From Epilithonimonas zeae (GTDB lineage: Bacteria; Bacteroidota; Bacteroidia; Flavobacteriales; Weeksellaceae), in NCBI RefSeq assembly GCF_900141765.1, contig NZ_FSRK01000002.1:372001-436000 (forward strand): 64,000 nt of DNA, given 5' to 3'. Shown here piece by piece: positions 52,055 to 60,194 of this stretch. Both the position numbers and the translations under genes were made by a program. Numbering within the stretch: the stretch's first letter is position 1; each line of letters begins with the position of its first letter. The notes beneath the pieces were generated by a model. The model worked only from the letters and a program-made list of their open reading frames with translations, was not told the origin of the DNA and did not search any database.

Positions 52055-54228
52055 TAATTAAAATTTTTATAAATCGGAAAAATAAATTGATGCGTGAAAT
52101 TGTGGTGCTCATTGTACAAAAATTCTTCAATGATAATCTCTTTTTCATTTTTTACAGAACTTAAAAACATGACTAACAAATCTTCGTTTTCCAGATTTAC
52201 CAACAGAGTATTATCAGATTCAACCCATTGAATCCATTTTGGGATTTGTCTCTTTTTTCTCCAGTCTTCTATTTCTTTTATTAATAAATATTTATTCTCA
52301 TTATTTAGTAGGGAGACGAAGTGGTTTATTTCTTCGGGATTTACTTTCCATTGGGATTTTGACAGAATGATATTTTCATACGTTACTCTTGGCAGAAAAT
52401 TATAAATATGAGCCAAACCTCCCCAATTAAAAGAAAGACTTGAACGTGTGTTTTGCATATTCAAATCACAAAGAAAATGATAGATCGGCAGAGAGTTAGA
52501 AGAATAATTATGCGCGTTGGTCAAATAGGGTATTATCTCTTTATTGTGTTTTTTTGAACGCAATATGACCTGATTATTTTTTATTGAAATATATAAGTCA
52601 TCAACTGTAATTTGCTGCTCATCAGGCAAAAGAGATTTCGCCAGGTATGGAATTTCGTAATTTCTTACTTCGGGTCTTCTGAGAATATTCCCGATTCTGG
52701 ATTCAGGAAGGTGTATGATCTCTGCATGGATCTGATCAGGACTTAGCTTTTCTTCTTTCATAGCAATTTCTTCTACCAGTTCCTGGATTTTTGATTTTTC
52801 TGAACAGAATCTTGCTAATAATTTTCCGGCATTTCCACTTCCGCCATTTAAAAATAATATTTCTTGGTTATTTTCTGAAATAATCTCTGTCATAAAAGAC
52901 ATCGTTTCCGGCAAATCGTCCCAGTTTTCTTCAAAGCATTTGAAATCATTATCCGAAAGTTCTATTGTACTTTTTCTGTCTGAGATGGCTTCCTGAATTT
53001 TTTGATTAAGAATGATCTGAACTGTGTTAAGTTTAATTTCCAATCCTGCCTTTTCTTTAGATGTGGGAATTATCAGATCTTCTAAGTACGGATGAACTCC
53101 TTTGGTATCAAAATCCTGCCGATAACCGGTTCCGGCTTCTGTGTCTAAAGCAAAAGACAATGAAACTTCTTCAGATTCAAATCTGTCATAAAATGTTTTT
53201 TTGAATTTTTCTAAGTGGGTATCATTATTTTTTTGTGTGAGTTTATTGAGAAATGAAATGCCTTTTTTAAGCGTTTTTTTCCAGTGAAAAGACAAATTTA
53301 TTTCGGTATCATAATAAAGATCTGTCTGGAAAAGGTATTTCTGTTCATAATCAACGTTTAATGATTGGATAAGTTTTTCGATTTCAGAATAGGAAGAAGC
53401 TGGATTTCCAAAACAAGAATCCAGGCCGTTGATTTTATTTTGAATTGAAATTAGAATATCTCTTTCCTTTTCTGCTCCAATTTTATCTAAAACAGAAATA
53501 ATTGATTCTGAAAAATCAACGCCTTCAACATTCGGTTCAAGCTCACTTACCAAAACCTGATTGTCAATAAGTTCTTCTAAAAATTCTAAAGCTTCTTCTG
53601 AAGATATTGCATCATTAATAAGAATATCTTTTATCTGATACAAAGTTTTTCCCTGTTTGGAAAAATTTAATATTTGTTCTAATTCTTCTGAAAGTGGAGC
53701 AGAGGAGATAATGTAATCCCTTTTCCCGTCATTGTTTTCATATTCCACAAATCGGATTTTGTTGCCAACTTTGTAGATGCTGTTATTTGGAAAGAATAAT
53801 AAATTATTTCTTATTCCAGATAATTTTTCAAGAGACTTTGCTAACGAAACAAGAAAATGCATATCCAGTTTTGTGTCACGAATAAGTCCTCGCAAAGTCG
53901 GATTATCATTCTCAAATTGTCCCAGACCAACACCCGAAAACAAACCAAAAGGTGTACATCTGTTGCTGATTCGGCCGTAATATTTTAGTATTGTATTTTT
54001 GAGTTTTGTAGGCAATTCTTTTCGTGAAAGATGCCATCGGTTTATCTCGTCATATAAGTAAGGAGAAGCTAAATAAACAGCTTCCAGAAACAATGGATCT
54101 TCACAGATTTCATAGAACTTTTTATCTTCTATTTTATCCTCTGAAAATATAGTCTGAAATTGATTAAAGGGAAACAAAGGACTTCTAAAAACATAATTTT
54201 TACAGAATTGATAAGGAAATTGAGGCAT
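52054..54228 (-). CDS. Lantibiotic dehydratase, N-terminal (glutamylation) part (LanB-N like)
   Basis: 724 aa. This fits the LanB N-terminal family, which uses Glu-tRNA to glutamylate Ser/Thr in a precursor peptide. Recognisable pieces: FLEAVYLASPYLYDEINRW at residue 48, YYGRISNRCTPFGLFSGVGL (typical R-x-S-TPFG-F) near 88, SFHWKKTLKKGISFLNKL, SRIGNILRRPEVRNYEIPYL near 515, and SKKHNKEIIPYLTNAHNYSS near 555. The elimination domain is absent and is encoded separately downstream. It starts 1 bp before the hydrolase stop upstream. Confidence 0.9.
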   Translation of the reverse strand: MPQFPYQFCKNYVFRSPLFPFNQFQTIFSEDKIEDKKFYEICEDPLFLEAVYLASPYLYDEINRWHLSRKELPTKLKNTILKYYGRISNRCTPFGLFSGVGLGQFENDNPTLRGLIRDTKLDMHFLVSLAKSLEKLSGIRNNLLFFPNNSIYKVGNKIRFVEYENNDGKRDYIISSAPLSEELEQILNFSKQGKTLYQIKDILINDAISSEEALEFLEELIDNQVLVSELEPNVEGVDFSESIISVLDKIGAEKERDILISIQNKINGLDSCFGNPASSYSEIEKLIQSLNVDYEQKYLFQTDLYYDTEINLSFHWKKTLKKGISFLNKLTQKNNDTHLEKFKKTFYDRFESEEVSLSFALDTEAGTGYRQDFDTKGVHPYLEDLIIPTSKEKAGLEIKLNTVQIILNQKIQEAISDRKSTIELSDNDFKCFEENWDDLPETMSFMTEIISENNQEILFLNGGSGNAGKLLARFCSEKSKIQELVEEIAMKEEKLSPDQIHAEIIHLPESRIGNILRRPEVRNYEIPYLAKSLLPDEQQITVDDLYISIKNNQVILRSKKHNKEIIPYLTNAHNYSSNSLPIYHFLCDLNMQNTRSSLSFNWGGLAHIYNFLPRVTYENIILSKSQWKVNPEEINHFVSLLNNENKYLLIKEIEDWRKKRQIPKWIQWVESDNTLLVNLENEDLLVMFLSSVKNEKEIIIEEFLYNEHHNFTHQFIFPIYKNFN

Positions 54229-54229
54229 A

Positions 54230-56473
54230 TTATTGTTCTGTAATAGGAAGTTCTATGTAACTGTCATTAAACCATTTGATTTCCAAAAGTTCTTTTGCAT
54301 CCGCCATAGTTTCATTGCTGACATCTTTGCCTGTGCCATAGTTAATTTGCCAAAGAGGACTTTTATTAATCCCTGCCAGTAATAATAATTTGCTGCCTTT
54401 CTCAATTTTTTTACTGATAAAGGAAGTATTTGTAATAGATAGACTTTCCTTTTGATTAGGTATCAGCGCTTGTCTTTTTGCATTGTTTTTTGAATAACTG
54501 GCTCTTCCTGTATAGGATGAGAGCAAAAAATACTTTCCATTAGGAAGAACTTCATATAAAAAAAGGGAAATATCACAGTCTTTTTTGTTAATTGAAAAAC
54601 TTAAATCTCCCGAAAAGCTGCCAGTAAATTCGGCTTCTTTCGTGAAAGGCAGGGTTTCATATTGTAAATAATTTCCTGTATTCAGTAAGCTATCAGTTAC
54701 GATATTGTATTCGTAACGTAATTGTTGATCCACATCTTTTCTATCTGATAAGTCCACACTCAGATTTGAGAATTTTTGCGGTTTACTTTGGTTTTCGGAT
54801 AAAATTAAATTGTCACCTAAATAGTATTTCTTTTTAGTTCTCTCAAAACCGGACATAGAATCTGCGCTTTTCCAAACATTTTTTCCTATCACTTCATAAT
54901 TGATCTTACCTTTTAAAAACTCAGGCTTCTGCTTGTCTTTCAAAATATAGTCAAACCACTCAAAACAAATCTTATTAAGGTTAATATTTGCTACTTCATC
55001 AATCTTTAATCCTTGAACTTCATTTTTTATAAATCCTTGTCCGCCAGAATGATTGTATGGGCCGATAATCAGATAATGATTTGCCTTTTGATTATGTTTT
55101 AGATGATTGTTATAATAAGATAAGGCGCCAATCTGGTCATCATCAAAATAGCCTGTTGTGGTCAATATGGGGATGTTGATTTTTGAAAATTCCTTTTGGT
55201 CAGGTGTCATACCTTGCCAATAACTGTCATAAGAAGGATGTTGAAGCCATCGTTGAAATATTTCGTTACTATTTCCACTAATAGAATCAAGTTTTTTGAA
55301 TGCCTGTCCGCTGGAATACCATTTTTTGTATATATCCTTCCACTTGTCTTCATCAGAAAAACGCTCATCATTGGTAGTTTTGTTGACGGTTACATAATCA
55401 AGCCATTTCGCCATATAACTCATAAAAACATTGTTTACCATCGGATAATCAATGCCTATTCCTACAGCGACTTGTGGTATAATAGTTTTCAAAGCCGGAT
55501 GTAATTTTTTGGCTGCCGCCCATTGGCTGAATCCCAAATAACTACCGCCTATCATCCCGATTTTTCCGTTGCTCCAGGGTTGTTTTATGATCCAGTCAAT
55601 TACTTCGTTGATGTCTTCAGCCTCATGTTCAAAAGGTTCAATTTTATCATTACTTAAATATTTTCCTCTTGCATTGATGTAAACGCACATATAGCCGTTG
55701 CTTGCGATCTCTTTTGCATCATTGATATCATCGGGACTGGAATAAATTGTATTGACAACAATTGTAGATTCCGGTTTTTTTATTTTATTGTTTAAAACGA
55801 CCCTGATACTGATTGAATTTTTAGACCTTGTTTTAATAACAATACTATCTTGCACCAGATAGTGTTTTTTATCCTGCTCCTCAAGAAATTGTCTTGCGTA
55901 TTTAAAAGATGCTTTTGAGACAACATAAGAATTGTATTTTTTACACAATAATATTGCTGTATTTATGTCTACGTTTTCTTTATTATTAAATCTGGATTGC
56001 AATAGATCATAGACTTCTTTTTTTGCCTGGTCTGCATCAATATTGAAATAGTTGGATAAGATTATTTGGGATCTTACTGGTAACGATATATACTTTTTAT
56101 GCAATTCTTCTTTGTACGTATTTGCGAAACCGTTTTTGCTTTTAGAATTTTTTAAAGCATTGATATACACCTCATATTGCATTCCCATCGCACTGGCAAC
56201 TGCAGGACTGCTTTTGATATAAATATTTCGTACGGAATCTATTTGTTTAAGTGCCAGATCATACTTTTTTCTAACCATGTTTATTCTGAAAAGATTATCA
56301 TAATATGTTGCAGAATCTTCTTCGTGATATGAATTGATAATTTCAGAACTTAAGTAATCTAATAGCAGGTTTATTTTAGTAGAATCTGTTTTTTTAAATT
56401 GATTAATTGATATTTTTTGAGAAAATACAATACAACAAAATAAAATGTTAAAAAATATGAGGCATTTTTTCAT
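54230..56473 (-). CDS. CocE/NonD-family S15-type hydrolase, exported
   Basis: 747 aa. Signal MKKCLIFFNILFCCIVFS, an N-terminal helical region of about 180 residues, then an alpha/beta-hydrolase of the X-Pro dipeptidyl-peptidase S15 type: GYMCVYINARGKYLS, IGMIGGSYLGFSQWAAAKKL with Ser nucleophile in GGSYLG near residue 310, Asp and His in ILTTTGYFDDDQIGAL and IIGPYNHSGGQG, and a C-terminal jelly-roll domain. Substrates could be peptides or esters; the catalytic triad looks complete. Second gene of the RiPP operon, 89 bp after the precursor. It may cut or protect against the product; unproven. Confidence 0.88.
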   Translation of the reverse strand: MKKCLIFFNILFCCIVFSQKISINQFKKTDSTKINLLLDYLSSEIINSYHEEDSATYYDNLFRINMVRKKYDLALKQIDSVRNIYIKSSPAVASAMGMQYEVYINALKNSKSKNGFANTYKEELHKKYISLPVRSQIILSNYFNIDADQAKKEVYDLLQSRFNNKENVDINTAILLCKKYNSYVVSKASFKYARQFLEEQDKKHYLVQDSIVIKTRSKNSISIRVVLNNKIKKPESTIVVNTIYSSPDDINDAKEIASNGYMCVYINARGKYLSNDKIEPFEHEAEDINEVIDWIIKQPWSNGKIGMIGGSYLGFSQWAAAKKLHPALKTIIPQVAVGIGIDYPMVNNVFMSYMAKWLDYVTVNKTTNDERFSDEDKWKDIYKKWYSSGQAFKKLDSISGNSNEIFQRWLQHPSYDSYWQGMTPDQKEFSKINIPILTTTGYFDDDQIGALSYYNNHLKHNQKANHYLIIGPYNHSGGQGFIKNEVQGLKIDEVANINLNKICFEWFDYILKDKQKPEFLKGKINYEVIGKNVWKSADSMSGFERTKKKYYLGDNLILSENQSKPQKFSNLSVDLSDRKDVDQQLRYEYNIVTDSLLNTGNYLQYETLPFTKEAEFTGSFSGDLSFSINKKDCDISLFLYEVLPNGKYFLLSSYTGRASYSKNNAKRQALIPNQKESLSITNTSFISKKIEKGSKLLLLAGINKSPLWQINYGTGKDVSNETMADAKELLEIKWFNDSYIELPITEQ

Positions 56474-56562
56474 TGAAATTTTATATACTGGAAGTTAAAA
56501 TACAAAAATCAGTAATCTATTTTTAAATTACTGATCTGATTACAAAAAACTGAATTATTTTC

Positions 56563-56715
56563 TTACGCTGTAGTTACAGTTTTAGGAACTTTTGTTTTAT
56601 CCTTAATTGTTACATCAGGATCTGCACCACCCTTAATAGAATTTAAGTTGGTTAGTTTTGCTAATTGCAGTTTTTTTAGTGATAGCTTTTTTTCGGTAAT
56701 AGTTTGTTTTTTCAT
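56563..56715 (-). CDS. RiPP precursor peptide, double-glycine leader, cysteine-free core
   Basis: 50 aa. The leader MKKQTITEKKLSLKKLQLAK...SIKGG ends in Gly-Gly at residues 29-30 and resembles precursors of Bacteroidetes class I lanthipeptide loci. The putative core, residues 31-50, is ADPDVTIKDKTKVPKTVTTA. It has five Thr, no Ser and no Cys. A dehydratase could make up to five dehydrobutyrines but could not make (methyl)lanthionine. It is the first gene of the operon, with a palindromic site 58 bp upstream. The core length and modification are inferred. Confidence 0.85.
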   Translation of the reverse strand: MKKQTITEKKLSLKKLQLAKLTNLNSIKGGADPDVTIKDKTKVPKTVTTA

Positions 56716-56771
56716 TATGTATAGAAATTTTCTACAAGGTAGCTCACTATATAATTACACTAAAAAAATGA

Positions 56772-56797
56772 TTGTCGATATTGATCAATTTCGATAA
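56772..56797. promoter_or_regulatory. Palindromic operator candidate upstream of the RiPP operon
   Basis: TTGTCGATATTGA joins TCAATTTCGATAA; 11 of 13 base pairs are symmetric about the central GATC. On the minus strand it reads ATCGAAATTGATCAAT. Closely related sequences lie at 58642 and 58672, beyond the AraC gene. Located 58-83 bp upstream of the precursor ATG. Confidence 0.6.
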
Positions 56798-56829
56798 TAA
56801 CTTTTGTTTCACCTTTGATTATCAGGTGA

Positions 56830-58560
56830 TTATTTAGATTTTTCTTGCAGGAGTTTAATATAGTAAGAAGGCAGAGTTCCTGTCATTTTTTTAAATGCAT
56901 TAGAAAATGATTCGGAATTGTTGAATCCAATATCATCTGCAATAGCTGAAATGGTATATTTTCTGATTTTTTCATTGTTGTTTAATTCCTCAACGATATA
57001 ATTAATACGTAATTCATTGAGATATTGGGAAAAATTCTTCCCCTTAATTTCATTGACAGATTTTGACAGATAATCACGATTTGTACCCAAGGTTTTTGCT
57101 AGACTTTCAACTGTAATATTCTTTTGAAGAAAATCTTTGCTGATTTCAAATGCTGTTAATTTTGATTTTATATCTTCTCTCTTCTCACCAGATATAATAT
57201 TTTTCACTTTTTCTTCTTTAGGAATATCTCCCTCGGTAATTTTATTTTCCTGAATAGACAACGACGACGTTTCTTGCGACTTCTCCAATAAAAGCTCAGC
57301 CTGTCTTTGGTATTCTTTTATTTTCTTTTTATTCTCTCTGTATATGTATACTAAAATGAAAATAATTACAAATCCAAATGCTAATACGCCATATAATAAT
57401 TTATTTTTATTATTAAGATCAGTAATCAGATCTTCTTTCTGTTCCAACAAAATTGGAGTATCATATTTTTTGTATATCTCCTTGGATAAATATTGTTTGC
57501 TGTTATTAATGATACTATCTGCATGAAAAAGTTTGTTGATGTACTTCAGCTGATTCTCCTTATCTCCTTTCTTTTTATAGTAATCTATCAGCATCTCATA
57601 ACCATTTCTTGCAACAGGTTCAAAATCATTTGATGTAAATGAAAGAGAATCCGATTTTGTGAAATAGCTTACTGCTTGTTCTTCTTTCCCAATTTCATTA
57701 TTAATCTTACCTAAATAATAATATAAAATTGAAAGGTTAGAGTAATCTTCATTTTTTAGAAGTTGTTTTTCTATTTTCAGAAAATTGTAAGAAGATGCCG
57801 GATAATTTTTAAGATAATAATCTGCAATACCAACAGACATAATCAAATAGGGGTAATGAGTACAATCCTTATATTTTTTACATTCGGAAATACCAAGATT
57901 TGCATAAAGTTTACTGCTTTTATAATCCTTATTTTTATTATAAGCATTTGATAGAGAAAAAATTGAACCTATGTAACTTTTAATATCTTTTTCTTTGGAG
58001 TTTATTTTTCGTTTTTCATAATTATAATATTCAGCAAAAAGAGATAAAGCTTCTTTATTTTCCCCTGTTTCAATTTTTAAAATACCGATCAGCTTTTTAA
58101 TGTAATAAAACTGATCGGTATTTTTATTTCTACTTAGCTTTTGTGCCTCAATATATTGATCTAAAGCTTCATTATATTTAAAACTGTAATTAAATAGGAT
58201 GCCTTTGATGATATAAGCTTTCGCCGGATATAAGTTGGTATCGATATTTTTGGTTAAAGTTATCAGGGTGTCGGCATAAGGGTGTCCGTTCTCGGATTTT
58301 AAGCCTTTGATATGTGCAATTTTATAGTATCCATCGTATAGGAATTCTTTATTTTTTTCTTGTTTTGCTTTCTTTAATATGGTGTTTGCATACAATTCCC
58401 CTTTATTATTATCAATACGAAACACCCTGTCATAATCATTTTGTAATTGGCTGAAATTTCTATTTTTTAAGGAATCAGGTATTTGGAATTCTTTGATACT
58501 TTGTGAAAAATGAAGAGATGGTAATAAAATTGAAAGAAAAAGTAAAAAAAAGTATTTCAT
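56830..58560 (-). CDS. AraC-type regulator with TPR repeats and a membrane anchor
   Basis: 576 aa. Signal peptide MKYFFLLFLSILLPSLHFS, then about 340 residues of helical TPR-like repeats (YDGYYKIAHIKGLK, SYNFLKIEKQLLKN, LYYYLGKINNEIGKEEQAVS), a membrane segment at about residues 384-406 (LLYGVLAFGFVIIFILVYI), a coiled coil, and a C-terminal AraC DNA-binding domain with ITVESLAKTLGTNRDYLSKS and ISAIADDIGFNNSESFSNAF. It would sense something in the periplasm through the TPRs and bind DNA in the cytoplasm. It lies between the two peptide operons, 115 bp from the precursor. Likely regulator of both. Confidence 0.9.
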   Translation of the reverse strand: MKYFFLLFLSILLPSLHFSQSIKEFQIPDSLKNRNFSQLQNDYDRVFRIDNNKGELYANTILKKAKQEKNKEFLYDGYYKIAHIKGLKSENGHPYADTLITLTKNIDTNLYPAKAYIIKGILFNYSFKYNEALDQYIEAQKLSRNKNTDQFYYIKKLIGILKIETGENKEALSLFAEYYNYEKRKINSKEKDIKSYIGSIFSLSNAYNKNKDYKSSKLYANLGISECKKYKDCTHYPYLIMSVGIADYYLKNYPASSYNFLKIEKQLLKNEDYSNLSILYYYLGKINNEIGKEEQAVSYFTKSDSLSFTSNDFEPVARNGYEMLIDYYKKKGDKENQLKYINKLFHADSIINNSKQYLSKEIYKKYDTPILLEQKEDLITDLNNKNKLLYGVLAFGFVIIFILVYIYRENKKKIKEYQRQAELLLEKSQETSSLSIQENKITEGDIPKEEKVKNIISGEKREDIKSKLTAFEISKDFLQKNITVESLAKTLGTNRDYLSKSVNEIKGKNFSQYLNELRINYIVEELNNNEKIRKYTISAIADDIGFNNSESFSNAFKKMTGTLPSYYIKLLQEKSK

Positions 58561-58576
58561 GAGTTATTCTAATAAA

Positions 58577-58584
58577 CAAATTTA
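58577..58584 (-). promoter_or_regulatory. -7 box for the AraC-TPR gene
   Basis: On the minus strand TAAATTTG fits TAnnTTTG and lies 16 bp before the ATG. No clear -33 TTTG. Confidence 0.45.
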
Positions 58585-58641
58585 ACTAAATAATTTCATT
58601 TTATATTGCATTGGCCGGCAACGTAATATAAAATTGCTTAA

Positions 58642-58687
58642 GTCGAAATTTATCAATGCCTAATAATTCTGGTCGAAATTTACCAAT
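58642..58687. promoter_or_regulatory. Direct-repeat operator candidate between regulator and peptide operon
   Basis: GTCGAAATTTATCAAT at 58642-58657 and GTCGAAATTTACCAAT at 58672-58687, 15 of 16 identical, exactly 30 bp apart. They match the palindrome at 56772 in 14 and 13 of 16 positions (minus-strand reading). Located 82-127 bp upstream of the AraC gene start and 14 bp before the -33 box at 58702. The 252-bp gap also holds the two promoters listed. Confidence 0.6.
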
Positions 58688-58701
58688 CACGGTATACTTG
58701 T

Positions 58702-58733
58702 TTTGTATTTAGAAAAGGATCTACACATATTTG
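58702..58733 (+). promoter_or_regulatory. Promoter of the two-peptide operon
   Basis: TTTG 58702-58705 and CATATTTG 58726-58733, 20-base spacer. The -7 differs from TAnnTTTG only in its first base. Confidence 0.5.
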
Positions 58734-58812
58734 CCATAACAAAAAACATAGATGCTTATATAAAGAACAAAAATTTGGAATACGCAAATTATTAACTTTT
58801 AAAATAAACAAT

Positions 58813-58977
58813 ATGAAAAATCTTAAAAAACTTTCAAGAGTTGATTTGAAAACACTAGCAGGGGGTATTACTGGCCGTAAATGGAAATGTTGTGTAGTTG
58901 GTGGAGGATGTAGTGGAACTCAAACAGGAGACTTTAGTGTTTGTAATAAAAACGGTGGTATTGTAGTTTATGCCTAA
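58813..58977 (+). CDS. Four-cysteine double-glycine peptide (bacteriocin-like), copy 1
   Basis: 54 aa, too short for a normal gene call. Leader MKNLKKLSRVDLKTLAGG ends in Gly-Gly at residues 17-18, the type cut by C39 peptidases. The predicted mature peptide (residues 19-54, ITGRKWKCCVVGGGCSG...) has Cys at positions 26, 27, 33 and 44 of the precursor. Four cysteines and the downstream VKOR-Trx protein suggest two disulfides. NCBI-type name for this class is bacteriocin-like protein; activity unproven. Its 5' UTR and leader are duplicated in copy 2. Confidence 0.85.
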   Translation: MKNLKKLSRVDLKTLAGGITGRKWKCCVVGGGCSGTQTGDFSVCNKNGGIVVYA

Positions 58978-59115
58978 ATATTATTAAAAAAATAGAACCG
59001 AATGCTTTTTTTATATGTGTACAGTATAAAAATTGACATAAAATGCTGATCAGCAAAAGCCCAATGCCAGGGTTTGTATGGCTAAAACAAATTATTAATT
59101 TTAAAATTTAACAAA

Positions 59116-59292
59116 ATGAAAAATCTTAAAAAACTTTCTAGAGCAGAGATGCTAACAGTTAATGGTGGAACCTGGGGCTGGTGGGCGTGTTGTAGCGCTT
59201 CCGCTTGTAGCACAGCAACTTATGGGAATTCTACTGATTTGGTATGTGTAACCAAAGGAACTTCGCTACGAATGGTGGCTAGTCCAATATAA
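59116..59292 (+). CDS. Four-cysteine double-glycine peptide (bacteriocin-like), copy 2
   Basis: 58 aa. Leader MKNLKKLSRAEMLTVNGG with Gly-Gly at 17-18, nearly the same as copy 1. Mature part TWGWWACCSASACSTA... has Cys at residues 25, 26, 31 and 44, so the CC...C...C pattern is kept with shifted third and aligned fourth Cys. It is richer in Trp at the start than copy 1. Both leaders begin with the same 26 bases ATGAAAAATCTTAAAAAAC..., and the AT-rich 5' UTRs match too. A terminator follows at 59296. Confidence 0.85.
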   Translation: MKNLKKLSRAEMLTVNGGTWGWWACCSASACSTATYGNSTDLVCVTKGTSLRMVASPI

Positions 59293-59295
59293 TTA

Positions 59296-59330
59296 AAAGG
59301 CTGTTTTACAACGGTGAAACAGCTTTTTGT
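59296..59330 (+). terminator. Terminator after peptide copy 2
   Basis: Long stem: AAAAGGCTGTTTTAC (59296-59309 region) pairs with GTGAAACAGCTTTTT (59314-59328), 4-base loop AACG with two G-U pairs, T-rich tail. It lies between the peptide genes and the export genes. Confidence 0.7.
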
Positions 59331-59381
59331 TTATTATTTACAATCGTAGTTTTCTCATTTTAAAATCATAAACTTTTTTTT

Positions 59382-60194
59382 ATGCAGTATATAATTTTTT
59401 TGTTCTTTTTTCCTTTAATGTGTTTTTCGCAAGATATTAGATTTACATATAATTACAATTTTGTTTCTGATACTTTGAAGAAAGATTTTAATTCAAATGA
59501 AATAGTTGTCTTAGACTTTTACAATAAAGAGCAACGGTCTGTTTTCACCGGAATAAAACATATTATATCTGATTCTATTATGACAGAAGATTTTAAAAAA
59601 GGGATTATGTCATATCCTGATACTTCAACTAATGTAAGATATGTTGTTGAAAAATTCAACAATAAAAATCTAGTATTTTTCTATACAGCTGATCATATGC
59701 CCGACCCTGTTTTAAAAGTTATAGATGAAAGACAAATTAAATGGCAAATTTCTAATGAACGTTTAAAAATACTAAGTTACTCAGCTCAAAAAGCAACAAC
59801 TTTTTTTGCTGGAAGACATTGGACAGCTTGGTTCACATCTGAAATTCCTATTTCTGAAGGTCCATATAAATTTCATGGATTACCTGGGCTTATTTTAAAA
59901 ATTTTGGATGAAACTAAAACTCATTCATATGAAATTGTATCTGTTCAAAAGCTGAAAACTAATTTTTTTATTTTGAATGATAATGCTTATAAAAATGCAA
60001 AACAAATTACATTAAAAGAATTCGAAAAAATACCAGATAATCCATATGAACGATTTAAAATATTGGCTTTAGCCGGAGAACTTATTTTTAAAGACGATGA
60101 AGATAAACAAGTTTTTTTAAAAGATGTAGATGCTCAAATAAAAGAAAGCAAAAAACATGACAATAATCCAATTGAGCTTTTAAATAAAAAATAA
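59382..60194 (+). CDS. GLPGLI family secreted protein
   Basis: 270 aa with a signal peptide (IIFLFFFPLMCFS). The family hallmark appears as YKFHGLPGLILKILDETKTH near residue 163-182. Central conserved pieces: VRYVVEKFNNKNLVFFYTAD, AGRHWTAWFTSEIPISEGP. GLPGLI proteins are common in Flavobacteria, are secreted and have no firm function; they often sit with peptide export genes. Its stop overlaps the next ATG (TAATG), so it is coupled to the VKOR fusion. Confidence 0.9.
   Translation: MQYIIFLFFFPLMCFSQDIRFTYNYNFVSDTLKKDFNSNEIVVLDFYNKEQRSVFTGIKHIISDSIMTEDFKKGIMSYPDTSTNVRYVVEKFNNKNLVFFYTADHMPDPVLKVIDERQIKWQISNERLKILSYSAQKATTFFAGRHWTAWFTSEIPISEGPYKFHGLPGLILKILDETKTHSYEIVSVQKLKTNFFILNDNAYKNAKQITLKEFEKIPDNPYERFKILALAGELIFKDDEDKQVFLKDVDAQIKESKKHDNNPIELLNKK

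Noticed and set aside
56563-56715. Precursor as a normal lanthipeptide with lanthionine rings
   Set aside because: The core has no Cys and the operon has no LanC, so ring formation in the usual way is not possible.
58977-59115. A separate promoter for peptide copy 2
   Set aside because: No convincing TTTG and TAnnTTTG pair at correct spacing; co-transcription with copy 1 is simpler.
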